Below, piece by piece: positions 37,298 to 46,978 of a stretch of 62,362 nt of DNA. Under the pieces are notes generated by a model. That model did no database searches. It was given only the letters and a program-made list of their open reading frames with translations, and was not told where the DNA came from. Origin of the DNA: Opitutia bacterium (GTDB lineage Bacteria > Verrucomicrobiota > Verrucomicrobiia > Opitutales > Coraliomargaritaceae); assembly GCA_029248665.1 (NCBI GenBank), contig JAQWIW010000021.1, forward strand, positions 1-62,362, read 5' to 3'. The position numbers and the translations under genes are program-made. Every line of letters starts with the position of its first letter. The first letter of the stretch is position 1.

Positions 37298-38398
37298 ATG
37301 ATAATATATTGGGAAAATTTATTGAAAGCAATACTGCGTCGAAGTTTATACCGAATCCGCAGTAGACCAATTTTTAGTGCAAAGTACCTTTCATTATTTT
37401 TGTTAGTTTTTTTAGAGTCAATGCTTCTTATCGCAGAGGAAGAAAAAAAATCGATTGTTTGGGAATTTGCATTGGATAATTTTGAGGGAGCTTACTCTGA
37501 AGCGGTGGGTGAATTACTCCTTGAATACGAAAAAAGTAGCGGAATAGACTTAGTTCCAGGAAGTAAGAAAAAAGTTGCCTTAAAGGTTAATACCAGAGCT
37601 GGTGAGGGCTTATCTACGCCTTTAAATTTGGTTCGTGCGACGATTGAGTCATTAGAGTCTAGAGGGTTTGATCGGCAATCTATTTTGATTATCGATTTCT
37701 CAAGTTTTGATTTAAAGGCTTCAGGGTTCTATCAAGAAGTAAAAGAGGGTGCTTTTTATTTTGAAGGCTGTTCTGTCCTGGCACTCAATTCATTTAAGTA
37801 TTTTGAGTCAGACTGGTTTTACGATAGTCCAATTCCACCTTTATTGAAGGATCGACCTTACAATAAGGACTCAAACTCTGTGTCCTCTAATAGTATCGCT
37901 CCCATATTTAGGCAGAGTTTTTTGCCCACATCTTTACTTTTTGAAGTAGATTTTTGGATCAATTTAGCCGTGGGGCTTGATGATCCCGTTTTAGGCGTGG
38001 ATGGAGTTTTAGCGAATGCTTCTTTGTGGAATGTAAGCAATCATCGTCGCTTCCTAGCGAATGAATCAACAGCTGCAGTTGCAGTGGCTGAGATATTAGG
38101 AATACCTGAATTGAATCAGCACCTTAAGTTACATTTTGTCGCTTTAGAGAAATTTCAATTTATCGGAGGACCTAACTACAATTCTCTCTATTCAAGAACC
38201 GAGCCCGTGCTTTGGATGTCCTTAGATCCAGTGGCCTTGGATCGCTTGTTGGTGGATTTGATAAATCGAGAGCGAAGAGAAAATGGTTTTCAGGAGCTTG
38301 CTATCCCCAATTTGCAGCTTTCCTATGCTTCGAAAATTGGCCTCGGGGAAGACTCGATTGATGCGATTACTCTCAAAAATATCAATGATGCAAAATAA
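37298..38398 (+). CDS. DUF362-like exported or membrane-anchored protein
   Basis: A protein of about 366 residues with an N-terminal hydrophobic stretch (AKYLSLFLLVFLESMLL) after an Arg-rich segment. The body resembles the DUF362 family: KVALKVNTRAGEGLSTPLNL then VRATIESLESRGFDRQSILI early, and LWMSLDPVALDRLLVDLINR near the end. No 4Fe-4S cysteines are visible, unlike some DUF362 proteins. I choose the ATG at 37298. A TTG at 37259 would overlap the first codons of the divergent lipoprotein gene. Function unknown. Confidence 0.7.
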   Translation: MIIYWENLLKAILRRSLYRIRSRPIFSAKYLSLFLLVFLESMLLIAEEEKKSIVWEFALDNFEGAYSEAVGELLLEYEKSSGIDLVPGSKKKVALKVNTRAGEGLSTPLNLVRATIESLESRGFDRQSILIIDFSSFDLKASGFYQEVKEGAFYFEGCSVLALNSFKYFESDWFYDSPIPPLLKDRPYNKDSNSVSSNSIAPIFRQSFLPTSLLFEVDFWINLAVGLDDPVLGVDGVLANASLWNVSNHRRFLANESTAAVAVAEILGIPELNQHLKLHFVALEKFQFIGGPNYNSLYSRTEPVLWMSLDPVALDRLLVDLINRERRENGFQELAIPNLQLSYASKIGLGEDSIDAITLKNINDAK

Positions 38399-38480
38399 TT
38401 TTCTGCAAAAGATACAAGCAATCATGCTTTATTCTAATATTCCTCTTGAAATTTTTGCCTCAAAGGTTTCTTTCTAAGGT

Positions 38481-38855
38481 ATGGAATTGAGCGATTACTA
38501 TCCAATTTTAGTACAAGTATCCTTAGCGTTTAGCATGGGCATCATTATTTTGGTGGCTTCTCATATTTTTGGTCAGCGAAGTCAATCGACTGAAATTAAG
38601 AATTCGCCCTATGAATGTGGAATGCTTGCAGAGGGTAGTGGCCAGGCTCAGTTTGCGGTTAAGTTTTATGTTACGGCTATGCTCTTCATCCTTTTCGATT
38701 TAGAAGTCGTTTTTTTAGTGCCCTGGGTATTGGTCTTTCGTGACTTTATGGTCGCAAATATAAGTATTTTAGCACCGATGTTATTTTTCATTTTCGTACT
38801 GACCTTTGGTTTAGTCTACGAATTGAAAAAAGGCGCTCTAGAGTGGGAAAAGTAA
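38481..38855 (+). CDS. nuoA: NADH-quinone oxidoreductase subunit A
   Basis: Small membrane subunit of complex I. The 124-residue protein has three helices and the diagnostic NSPYECGMLAEGSGQAQFAV and FYVTAMLFILFDLEVVFLVP. Complex I genes normally form a single operon starting with nuoA. Here the next gene is ffh on the other strand, so this copy stands alone and the other subunits must be elsewhere. Confidence 0.94.
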   Translation: MELSDYYPILVQVSLAFSMGIIILVASHIFGQRSQSTEIKNSPYECGMLAEGSGQAQFAVKFYVTAMLFILFDLEVVFLVPWVLVFRDFMVANISILAPMLFFIFVLTFGLVYELKKGALEWEK

Positions 38856-38887
38856 TTAGTTTAGATTGAGATATATCTTTATAATTC

Positions 38888-40216
38888 TCAGCCACCCATT
38901 TTATTTTTCATTTCATTGAGCATTCGTTTCCCTTTGCTCCCTTTCATCATTCGCATCATTTTTTGCATTTGAGAAAACTGTTTCAGTAGGGCGTTGACGT
39001 CACGAACTTTTGTTCCTGATCCATTGGCAATTCGAGTTAGGCGGCTGCCTCTTAAAAGTCTAGGTGTGGTCCGTTCTTTGGCTGTCATTGATAGTATAAT
39101 GGCCTCAGTATGGGACATTTTCTTTTCCTCTTTGTCGCCAATTTCTACACTGCTCATGCCTGGCATCATTGAGGCGATGGAGCCAAGGGAACCCATCTTT
39201 TTGACCTGCTGCATTTGTTTGAGAAAATCATCGAGATTAAATTCATTTTTCTCCATGCGTTTTGCCAATCGTTCGGCTTCATTTTGGTCAATCGTTTCTT
39301 GTGCTTTTTCAACAAGAGAAACGACATCACCCATGCCCAAGATTCTTGAGGCAATACGATCAGGATGAAAATATTCAAAGGCATCGGATTTTTCTCCTGT
39401 TCCCATGAATTTTATGGGGATACCCGTAATCGCTTTCATCGATAGAGCGGCACCACCTCGAGCATCACCGTCTAATTTAGTGAGTACAATGCCTGTGCAT
39501 GAAACAGCTTCGTGGAAGGTTTGAGCAATGTTGACTGCTTCTTGTCCTAGGGCGGCATCGGCAACGAGTAAGATTTCGTCGGGCATGATGCTGTCTTTTA
39601 AACATTTGATTTCAGAGACAAGATCGGTGTCAATTTGTAAACGACCTGCTGTATCAAAAATAAAGCAGTTAGCCCCTTGAGCTTTCGTCTCGGCCATTCC
39701 TTTTTTCGCGATCTTGGAAACATCTTTTTCTGAACGATCTGAGTAAAATAAAGTATCCTCACTATCGGCTAAGGTTTGTAACTGATCAATAGCAGCGGGC
39801 CGATAAATGTCACAGGCAATCAAAGCAGGTGTGTAATTGTCTTTCTTTTTAAGAAGGCGGGCTAATTTTCCAGAAGTCGTTGTCTTACCAGAACCATGTA
39901 GACCGATCATCATTATTTTCAGAGGTCGCTTATTTTCTAAACTAGAGGATTCGGCCCCTAATAATTCAACGAGTGCATCATTGATAATCTTAATAACTTG
40001 TTCTCTGGCCCCTACAGTCTGAGTAATTGTCTGCCCGACACACTTGGCTTCAACATCCTGAATAAATTGTTTAGCTACCTTAAAATGTACGTCAGCTGAG
40101 AGTAAGGCCTGCCGAACTTCTTTTAAGGCATCCGAGATATTAGACTCGGTTAATTTTTTCTCACCTTTAAGGTTTTGTAAGGCTTGACCTATTTTTTGTG
40201 TTAAGTTTTCGAGCAT
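38888..40216 (-). CDS. ffh: Signal recognition particle protein Ffh
   Basis: SRP54 GTPase that binds signal sequences and 4.5S RNA. It has the N domain, G1 [15 protein letters not shown] and [13 protein letters not shown]. Other G-domain motifs are [32 protein letters not shown] and [20 protein letters not shown]. The Met-rich M domain ends with [19 protein letters not shown]. The length of 442 residues is normal. It converges on nuoA and is divergent from lpxC-fabZ. Confidence 0.96.
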   Translation of the reverse strand: MLENLTQKIGQALQNLKGEKKLTESNISDALKEVRQALLSADVHFKVAKQFIQDVEAKCVGQTITQTVGAREQVIKIINDALVELLGAESSSLENKRPLKIMMIGLHGSGKTTTSGKLARLLKKKDNYTPALIACDIYRPAAIDQLQTLADSEDTLFYSDRSEKDVSKIAKKGMAETKAQGANCFIFDTAGRLQIDTDLVSEIKCLKDSIMPDEILLVADAALGQEAVNIAQTFHEAVSCTGIVLTKLDGDARGGAALSMKAITGIPIKFMGTGEKSDAFEYFHPDRIASRILGMGDVVSLVEKAQETIDQNEAERLAKRMEKNEFNLDDFLKQMQQVKKMGSLGSIASMMPGMSSVEIGDKEEKKMSHTEAIILSMTAKERTTPRLLRGSRLTRIANGSGTKVRDVNALLKQFSQMQKMMRMMKGSKGKRMLNEMKNKMGG

Positions 40217-40359
40217 GGTTTATGGATCGTATTCTAAGAGTTAGTCATATAGATTTCTTGGGTCAACGCCAGAAAAGAGATGCTTTACAATTGATTTAAT
40301 CACGTACATCGTTTCTGAACTATTCTTATAAATACATAGTCCTATTTTTCCTATATCAT

Positions 40360-41703
40360 ATGAAACAAAGAACCCTTTCACGCGAAGTTTCTATAAAAGG
40401 TAAGGCACTTCACACAGGTGAAGAAGTCAATCTGACTATAAAGCCTGCTCCTGAAAATCATGGGATCGTTTTCAAGCGATTAGACCTTTATGGAAAACCG
40501 GTAATCAAGCCATTGATTGATTTTGTGGAGGATTTAGTCCGAAGCACAACAATTGCAGATGGACACACTAAAGTACACACAGTCGAGCACGTTTTGAGTG
40601 CTTTGAGTGGTTGCTCGGTGGATAATGTTTTGATCGAGATGGATGCCAGTGAGCCACCGATTATGGATGGCTCGGCAAAGCATTTTGTTAATTTAATCCA
40701 AAAAGGAGAACCTGTTGACCAAGAAGCAGATAGGGAATTCTATGCATTGGATAAGCCGATTTCTGTGACCAAAGGAAATAGTTCGATTATTGCCTTACCG
40801 CATGATGGTTTTAAAATCACCTGTACGTCATCGGATGATCGAGGTGTTCATACCCAACATTTGAGCATCGATATCGATATCGAATCTTACATCACCCATA
40901 TTTCGGCGGCTCGTACCTTTACCGTTTACGAAGATATTGAGGAATTAATCAAGCTTGGGAAAATAAAGGGCGGTACTCTAGATAGTGCGATTGTCATTAA
41001 GGGCGATAAGATTTTAACTAAGGAACCACTCCGTTATAAAGATGAGTTTGTTCGTCATAAGATTTTAGATATCATTGGTGATATTGTTTTGTTAGGCATG
41101 CCAATAAAAGCGCATATTATTGCAGTACGCCCTGGCCATGCTCTCAATGCACAACTGACTCAAAAAATTCGTGAAGCTCAGTTGGAAAGCATAAAAGCTA
41201 AGAAAAAACCAAAAGGAGTTTTACAAAAAGAAGTGGTAACAGGCGAAGTTTTAACGCCGACTGAGACTGCTTTAGATATCAGAGCGGTGATGGATATCCT
41301 GCCTCATCGTTACCCTTTTTTAATGGTCGATCGAGTGATTGAGGTTATTAATGAGAATGAATTAATTGCGATTAAGAATCTCTCAATGAATGAACCTTTC
41401 TTCCAAGGGCATTATCCGGGAATGCCCGTAATGCCAGGGGTGCTTCAAGTTGAAGCGATGGCACAAGCTGTTGGAATATTACTTTTGAAATTATGCCCAA
41501 TTGATGAATCCAAAGTCGCATTATTTATGAGTGCGAACAATGTAAAATTTAGACAGGCCGTTGTCCCAGGAGACACCTTAGAGATTCGTGCAAAAATCAT
41601 TAAAATAAAGGCAAAGAAACTCGCACAGGCAGAATGTAAATGCTTTGTTTCTGGAAAGCCTGTATCACAGGCAGAGCTTATGTTTTCCATTGTTGATGCC
41701 TAA
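40360..41703 (+). CDS. lpxC-fabZ: LpxC-FabZ fusion: UDP-3-O-acyl-GlcNAc deacetylase and 3-hydroxyacyl-ACP dehydratase
   Basis: Two enzymes in one chain. Residues 1-290 are LpxC, the committed lipid A step, with its zinc sites in [12 protein letters not shown] and [12 protein letters not shown] and the later PGH of [12 protein letters not shown]. Residues about 300-447 are FabZ, with [17 protein letters not shown] and the catalytic [20 protein letters not shown]. The short linker [13 protein letters not shown] separates them. The fusion is known from Bacteroidota and related groups and ties lipid A to fatty acid synthesis. lpxA follows after 20 bp. Confidence 0.96.
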   Translation: MKQRTLSREVSIKGKALHTGEEVNLTIKPAPENHGIVFKRLDLYGKPVIKPLIDFVEDLVRSTTIADGHTKVHTVEHVLSALSGCSVDNVLIEMDASEPPIMDGSAKHFVNLIQKGEPVDQEADREFYALDKPISVTKGNSSIIALPHDGFKITCTSSDDRGVHTQHLSIDIDIESYITHISAARTFTVYEDIEELIKLGKIKGGTLDSAIVIKGDKILTKEPLRYKDEFVRHKILDIIGDIVLLGMPIKAHIIAVRPGHALNAQLTQKIREAQLESIKAKKKPKGVLQKEVVTGEVLTPTETALDIRAVMDILPHRYPFLMVDRVIEVINENELIAIKNLSMNEPFFQGHYPGMPVMPGVLQVEAMAQAVGILLLKLCPIDESKVALFMSANNVKFRQAVVPGDTLEIRAKIIKIKAKKLAQAECKCFVSGKPVSQAELMFSIVDA

Positions 41704-41723
41704 CAAGGCATAAAGAGAAGGTT

Positions 41724-42500
41724 ATGGAAACAAATATTCACCCAACAGCAATCATCGAGAGCGGTGCCGAATTAGACGAAGGCGTTAAAATCGGGGCCTT
41801 TGCCTATATTGGAGCTCATGTGCGAATCGCATCAGGTACCGAGGTCATGCACCATGCCACAGTGGATGGAAATACAAGCTTAGGAAAAGATAATGAAGTC
41901 CACCCCTATGCCTACATAGGAGGAAAAACCCACGATTTAAAATATAAAGACGGTATTCATAGCTTAAAGATTGGTAGCCATAATGTCTTTCGTGAATACG
42001 CCACGGTTCATTGTGCCACAGCTGAAGATTTGCTGACTGAAGTGGGCGACCACAATGTCATCTTGGCCTACAGCCATATAGCCCATGAATGCAAAGTGGG
42101 AAATCATTTAGTGATGAGCAGTCATTCCGCACTCGGCGGTCATGTCGAGGTAGCTGATCATGTGAATGTCGGTTGGGGCGTAGGGATACATCAATTCTGT
42201 CGCTTAGGCGATCACAGTATGGCTGCAGCTACGGCCACCGTTCTTCAAGATATCCCGCCTTTTTTCACCGCATCAGGTAACCCAGCTGAAGTCCGTGGAG
42301 TCAATAAAGTCGGACTTCAAAGAGCTGGATTTTCTGAAGAGGCCATCAGCGGAGTGCGTAAAGCCTACAAACAACTTTATAAAAAGGGACTCAATCGCTC
42401 ACAGGCTATCGAAAGCATTATCGAGTCAGAGCTCTCTCAAATCAAAGAGGTGCAAGAATTAGTGACCTTCATTGAAGCCAGCGATCGCGGTATCGCATAA
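41724..42500 (+). CDS. lpxA: Acyl-ACP--UDP-N-acetylglucosamine O-acyltransferase
   Basis: First enzyme of lipid A synthesis. The 258-residue protein is a left-handed beta-helix ([20 protein letters not shown]). The catalytic His lies in [16 protein letters not shown], with [15 protein letters not shown] and [17 protein letters not shown]-terminal helical domain includes [20 protein letters not shown]. It has a GAGAAGG ribosome-binding sequence and lies 20 bp after lpxC-fabZ. Confidence 0.95.
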   Translation: METNIHPTAIIESGAELDEGVKIGAFAYIGAHVRIASGTEVMHHATVDGNTSLGKDNEVHPYAYIGGKTHDLKYKDGIHSLKIGSHNVFREYATVHCATAEDLLTEVGDHNVILAYSHIAHECKVGNHLVMSSHSALGGHVEVADHVNVGWGVGIHQFCRLGDHSMAAATATVLQDIPPFFTASGNPAEVRGVNKVGLQRAGFSEEAISGVRKAYKQLYKKGLNRSQAIESIIESELSQIKEVQELVTFIEASDRGIA

Positions 42501-42515
42501 AGTAAATTAAACAAA

Positions 42516-42543
42516 AAAAACGACTGCAAATGCAGTCGTTTGA
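42516..42543. terminator. Bidirectional intrinsic terminator between lpxA and pnp
   Basis: AAACGACTGC (42518-42527) pairs with GCAGTCGTTT (42532-42541) across a 4-base loop, giving a 10 bp stem. An A-run lies on the left and T's on the right. It lies 20 bp past the lpxA stop and 25 bp past the pnp stop on the other strand, so it can serve both convergent genes. Confidence 0.85.
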
Positions 42544-42566
42544 AAGAGTTTGAACTAGATTAAGAA

Positions 42567-44729
42567 CTAAGCTTCGTCTTCGGAATCAGATGCTTCAACA
42601 TCATCATTCGCTTCCTCACTTTGCTCTAATGCAGCTTTACGAGAAAGCTTCACTTTACCTTTATCCAGGCCGATACATTTTACGACCATCTCATCACCTA
42701 ATTTGCAAATATCTTCGGTTTTATTCACGCGGAAATCTGCAAGTTCTGAAATGTGGACGAGTCCTTCTTTACCTGGTAAGCATTCGACAAAAGCACCGAA
42801 GTCCTTAATGCCTCTAACAATACCACGGTAAGTTTTACCAATTTGAATTTCAGCTGTGCAAAGATCAACTTCTTGAATCGCACGATCCATCGCTGTTTTA
42901 CTTGTCGCAAAAACAAGTACTTTACCGCTGTTATCTTCATTGATGTCGATTTGTGCACCAGAGATTTCTGTGATACGGCGGATGTTTTTACCACCCGGGC
43001 CAATCAAAGCACCGATCTTATCTGGATCAATTTGTAAGCTATGAATACGAGGTGCGTGCTCTCTCAGTTCAGATCTTGGAGCACTCAAATGCTCAGACAT
43101 GATACCGAGGATTTTATTACGTGCCTCTTTATTTTGCTTTAAGGATTCAAGTGCAATATCAAATGGTAAACCTGGAATCTTGAGGTCAAGTTGGAATCCT
43201 GTGATACCTTCGACTGTTCCAGCGATCTTCAAGTCCATGTCACCAAAGTGGTCTTCAGCTCCAAGGATATCGGTCAAAACAACGTGTTTAACAATTTTAC
43301 CAGAATCATCTTTTTCAGTAACAAGACCACATGAGATACCTGCACAAGGATTAGAAACAGGAACCCCTGCATCCATCAATGCGATAGAACCACCACAGAT
43401 ACTTGCCATTGAAGTTGAACCATTAGAGCTCATCACTTCAGAAACAAGACGAATCGCGTAAGGGAATTCATCTTCTGGTGGAAGTGTTGGTAATAAAGAT
43501 CTTTCTGCTAAAGCACCGTGACCAATTTCACGACGTCCAGTAAATCCAAAGCGTCCTGCTTCACCTACTGAGAAAGGAGGGAAGTTGTAATGCAGGATGA
43601 AGGATTTGCTCGTAGCACCGCCAGTTAAGCCGTCAATATCTTGAACATCTTTACTGGTTCCCAGTGTAGCGATAACAAGTGCTTGGGTTTCACCACGATT
43701 GAAAACCGCTGATCCGTGTACTCTTGGTACGAGTCCGCTATCTGCAGAGATGGGTCTCAAATCTTGAGCACCACGTCCGTCAACACGTTTTCCAGTGTCT
43801 AAGATATTCTTACGATAGAGCTTCTCTTGTAATTCATCAAATGCGCGAGCTACGTCATTGCTGTCTACATTGCCTTCACCGAATTTTGCATCCAATGATT
43901 CTTTTGTTTCATCAATGATCTTTTCAATCGCGATCTTTCTTTCTGTATAACTGTCAAAAGCCAATGCTTCGATGATTTTGTCTTTCGCTTGTTCTTCACA
44001 AAAGTCAGTCACTTCCTTTGGTGTGATCACCAATGGGAATTCTTTTTTCGCTTTACCAGCGATCTTAGCGAGTTCTTTTTGTGCAGCGATCAATGGCTGG
44101 ATAGATTTTTGTGCAAATTCTAAAGCCTCATAGAAACGCTCATCAGAAATAAATTCTGCAGAACCTTCGATCATTAGCATTTCGTTTTCAGTACCGACAT
44201 AAATTAAGTCTAGTTCTGAATCGAGCATTTCATCATTTGTTGGGTTAACGATGAATTCGTTGTCAATTTGTCCGATACGAACACAACCAACAGGGCCATT
44301 CCAAGGGACATCTGAAATCATCAATGCAGCAGATGCAGCATTCACCATCAAAATATCAGGTTCATTAACTCCGTCTGTCGATAAAAGGATACCAATCACC
44401 TGGACTTCATTCATGAAGCCTTTCGGAAAGAGGGGTCTAAGTGGACGGTCACAGAGACGAGAGGTAAGGATTTCTTTTTCTGAAGGTTTTCCTTCTCGTT
44501 TGAAATAACCGCCTGGGAATTTTCCTGCTGCGGAAAATTTTTCTTTGTAATCTACGGTTAATGGGAAGAAATCTTGTCCTGGTCTAAGAGCGGAAGCGGC
44601 AGTAGCCGATACGAATAGACTGGTATCGCCTGAGCGAATAGTTACGGCACCACTGGCTAAACCTGCAAGTGTACCGGTTGAGATTTCTATATCTAAGTTG
44701 TCAACAATGACATTGTGTTTTTGTTTCAT
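42567..44729 (-). CDS. pnp: Polyribonucleotide nucleotidyltransferase
   Basis: Phosphorolytic 3'-5' exoribonuclease. Two RNase PH domains ([63 protein letters not shown]) flank the helical linker. The KH domain ([20 protein letters not shown]) and the S1 domain ([20 protein letters not shown]) follow. The product has 720 residues and is full length. It is downstream of rpsO, as is usual. The start region is duplicated: see the 6-codon leader just upstream. Confidence 0.97.
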   Translation of the reverse strand: MKQKHNVIVDNLDIEISTGTLAGLASGAVTIRSGDTSLFVSATAASALRPGQDFFPLTVDYKEKFSAAGKFPGGYFKREGKPSEKEILTSRLCDRPLRPLFPKGFMNEVQVIGILLSTDGVNEPDILMVNAASAALMISDVPWNGPVGCVRIGQIDNEFIVNPTNDEMLDSELDLIYVGTENEMLMIEGSAEFISDERFYEALEFAQKSIQPLIAAQKELAKIAGKAKKEFPLVITPKEVTDFCEEQAKDKIIEALAFDSYTERKIAIEKIIDETKESLDAKFGEGNVDSNDVARAFDELQEKLYRKNILDTGKRVDGRGAQDLRPISADSGLVPRVHGSAVFNRGETQALVIATLGTSKDVQDIDGLTGGATSKSFILHYNFPPFSVGEAGRFGFTGRREIGHGALAERSLLPTLPPEDEFPYAIRLVSEVMSSNGSTSMASICGGSIALMDAGVPVSNPCAGISCGLVTEKDDSGKIVKHVVLTDILGAEDHFGDMDLKIAGTVEGITGFQLDLKIPGLPFDIALESLKQNKEARNKILGIMSEHLSAPRSELREHAPRIHSLQIDPDKIGALIGPGGKNIRRITEISGAQIDINEDNSGKVLVFATSKTAMDRAIQEVDLCTAEIQIGKTYRGIVRGIKDFGAFVECLPGKEGLVHISELADFRVNKTEDICKLGDEMVVKCIGLDKGKVKLSRKAALEQSEEANDDVEASDSEDEA

Positions 44730-44743
44730 ATTTCTTGTTTCAT
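44726..44743 (-). other. Five-residue minileader overlapping the pnp start (ATGA)
   Basis: A 14 bp tandem duplication (44721-44734 and 44735-44748, one base different) repeats the pnp start region. The upstream copy opens ATG AAA CAA GAA ATA TGA, encoding MKQEI. Its stop overlaps the true pnp ATG as ATGA. This could place ribosomes on the pnp start by termination-reinitiation, or it could be a neutral slippage product. Confidence 0.35.
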
Positions 44744-44810
44744 ATTTGCGACCTAGTGGGGGTAGGACCCGTTTCTCAAATGAGCTAAGTCAGTTTACTT
44801 TATTAATAAA

Positions 44811-44847
44811 TAAAAAAGCCGGATCTAATGTTTAAAAAGATCCGGCT
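44811..44847 (-). terminator. Intrinsic terminator of rpsO
   Basis: On the minus strand, AGCCGGATCT and AGATCCGGCT form a 10 bp GC-rich stem with an 11-base loop, followed by TTTTTTA. It starts 12 bp after the rpsO stop and lies upstream of pnp. It would end or attenuate rpsO transcription before pnp. Confidence 0.85.
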
Positions 44848-44858
44848 GGTAAAGTGTT

Positions 44859-45131
44859 CTATCGACGCAAATTCAGCTTTTCTAATATATTAGTATAGCG
44901 AGTGAATGCAGTGCGTTTTAGATAATCGAGTAGTTTTCTACGTCTTGAAGTAAGGGCAATAAGACCTCTGCGAGAGTGAAAATCTTTTCTGTGCTCACGT
45001 AAGTGCTCAGTAAGATGTTTGATACGAGCACTTAGAAGTGCGATCTGAACTTCGGACGAGCCAGTGTCTGATTCGTTAGTTCCGAATTCTTTGATGATGG
45101 ATGCTTTATCGACGATTGTATTTTCTGACAT
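44859..45131 (-). CDS. rpsO: 30S ribosomal protein S15
   Basis: Primary 16S-binding protein of the 30S platform. The 90-residue product shows [60 protein letters not shown] and [20 protein letters not shown]. Length is normal. The 200 bp upstream (45132-45331) holds no gene. It contains a 10 bp palindrome, TTAGCGCTAA at 45278-45287. Autoregulatory S15 leaders exist in other bacteria, but I could not identify one here. Confidence 0.96.
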   Translation of the reverse strand: MSENTIVDKASIIKEFGTNESDTGSSEVQIALLSARIKHLTEHLREHRKDFHSRRGLIALTSRRRKLLDYLKRTAFTRYTNILEKLNLRR

Positions 45132-45331
45132 ATTTTTATTTTGATTGCACGACTGTGGACTTCGAGTGTTCGAAATCGTTGGGCAGCGAATGCCACACCA
45201 ACCGCTAAACCTGTGATTTATATCTTGTATATCTCATTAGGCAGTCGAGAAGTTGACCCTATATGAAAGGATGAACTTTAGCGCTAAGCGTCATAAAATG
45301 AATTTCTTTACCTCTTCTGCAAGTAAAAAAA

Positions 45332-46675
45332 TCAGTTTTCTAATGCTTTTAATTGCCAGTTAGCACAAAGGAATTCTGGAGATTTTTTTGTGGCTCTTTC
45401 TAAGGTAGCTTTGAGTAATAGTTTTTCTGTTAGAAAATCATTTTTCGCTCTGGCCACTTGTGCCATAAAAAAAGTCAAACTAGCACTCGTAGTATTCGCT
45501 AAGATATAGTCAGCAGAATTTCTCTCATGTAGGTAGTTTTCAAATAAGACCCAATCCAAGGATTGTGGCTTAGTTAAACTGTCTATTGGCTCGTCTTCCT
45601 GGAGAAGAAGAGAGATATAATGTGCATTGATATGGCTGGTATCCGCCTCTAGTTGAAAATAACGAGCCAGCGCTTGCTTCGAAAATTGTATATCATTAAC
45701 GGTGAAGGCTAATTGAGCCGAGAGAAGTAAAAAACCAGTATCTTTTTGTAAATAGGAAAAGGTGCTTTGGAAAGCAGTATTGGCACCGTCAAGCTCACCC
45801 ATTTCGAAATTAATTAAGCCAAGAATGTAATTCAGTTCGATTAGATCGGGCGCTAGGGCAATCGCTGCCTTAATATCCCTTAAGCCAGCTTTATAATTTT
45901 GAGTTAAACGGTAGGCATTGGCCCGTAAAGCAAGAGTGGATGCTTGTTTAGGATCAAGAGTGAGTGATTTGCTAAACGACTTGATTGCCAGATAGTTCAA
46001 CTTTTTATTTAAATAGGCCCGGCCAAGAATCGCTCCGACTCGTGCATCTTCTTTAAGTAAAGATTCAGGATATGAATTAATAAAAGCGATCGTAGTTTGA
46101 GCATCAGCAAGCAAGGCATGGAATTGAGATAACTGAATAATTTCTTCAAGTGATTCAGGAGTGAAATTATTGTTTAAAGCTTTCTCATAAGCATCGGCTG
46201 CTTGATCTATTTGCTTAAGTCTTTTAAAGCATATTGCTTGATAGAAATAGAGGTGACCTTGAATAAATTGAGTATTTGAAGGCCGTTCTTTGGCAGCCTG
46301 CTCAAAAGCTCTCCGAGCTGACCCCAAGCGATTATTAGCAAGGGCAATGCGTCCAGAAAAGTAATAAGCTAAATCACTTAAGAAGGGAATCTCCTGCATA
46401 TCCTTGATTAGAGTTTCTAGTTTATACCAGTCAGCTGTATTGCAATAAATTGAAGCTAACAAAACCAAAGCCTGCGGGTTGGTTTGCAAGTCTAAGCTTT
46501 CAAGTATTGCGATCGAAGTATCGATTGAACCTTCTATAAAGTGTGCTTTGGCTTCTTCAATCGCATTTGAATTCGTGGCATTTAATGAAAGCGAGAACAG
46601 TATTCCCAGACTCATCAAGGCCAAAAGCTTAAGCTTTTGTACTCGCAAAAATGAATGAAAAAACAAAAAGGACAT
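45332..46675 (-). CDS. Secreted TPR-repeat protein
   Basis: A 447-residue protein with an N-terminal signal (KLLALMSLGILFSLSLNA), then many TPR-like hairpins (LVLLASIYCNTADWYKLETL, IDQAADAYEKALNNNFTPES, LAIKSFSKSLTLDPKQASTL, LGLINFEMGELDGANTAFQS). Likely a periplasmic scaffold. No enzymatic motif is visible. It is divergent from a small zinc-finger-like gene and downstream of nothing obvious on its strand. Confidence 0.85.
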   Translation of the reverse strand: MSFLFFHSFLRVQKLKLLALMSLGILFSLSLNATNSNAIEEAKAHFIEGSIDTSIAILESLDLQTNPQALVLLASIYCNTADWYKLETLIKDMQEIPFLSDLAYYFSGRIALANNRLGSARRAFEQAAKERPSNTQFIQGHLYFYQAICFKRLKQIDQAADAYEKALNNNFTPESLEEIIQLSQFHALLADAQTTIAFINSYPESLLKEDARVGAILGRAYLNKKLNYLAIKSFSKSLTLDPKQASTLALRANAYRLTQNYKAGLRDIKAAIALAPDLIELNYILGLINFEMGELDGANTAFQSTFSYLQKDTGFLLLSAQLAFTVNDIQFSKQALARYFQLEADTSHINAHYISLLLQEDEPIDSLTKPQSLDWVLFENYLHERNSADYILANTTSASLTFFMAQVARAKNDFLTEKLLLKATLERATKKSPEFLCANWQLKALEN

Positions 46676-46729
46676 AAAAAAGTATCTATTTATTGGAAAA
46701 ATTAAAAAAACTATCTAGCGTATGGAATT

Positions 46730-46978
46730 ATGGGACAACAAAAATTTTCTTTAGCCGATGCAATCTACGGTTTTTTAGGGCACATCTTTCCTAGTTGCAG
46801 AGATGCACTGAACCTAGTGGAAAAGGGGCAAAAAACACCCTTGAAATGGCACGAAAAATTTGCCCTTAAGTATAACTCACCCTTGTGCATACACTGTAAT
46901 TGCAATCGTGAGAAATTCGACAAAGAGTACGAAAAGTTGAAAGTGATCGAATCTGAAAGAGAAAAGAAGCAAGCTTAA
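46730..46978 (+). CDS. Small zf-HC2-like (anti-sigma-type) zinc-finger protein
   Basis: An 82-residue protein with the spacing Cys ([15 protein letters not shown]), then [14 protein letters not shown] and a CxxCxC (LCIHCNC). It resembles stand-alone zf-HC2 proteins (Cys, a PLS..E..ALR..L segment, then CxxC). The C-terminal 20 residues are a charged helix ([16 protein letters not shown]). No membrane segment or sigma-factor gene is nearby, so an anti-sigma role is only a family-based guess. Its stop overlaps the gspE-like stop. Confidence 0.6.
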   Translation: MGQQKFSLADAIYGFLGHIFPSCRDALNLVEKGQKTPLKWHEKFALKYNSPLCIHCNCNREKFDKEYEKLKVIESEREKKQA

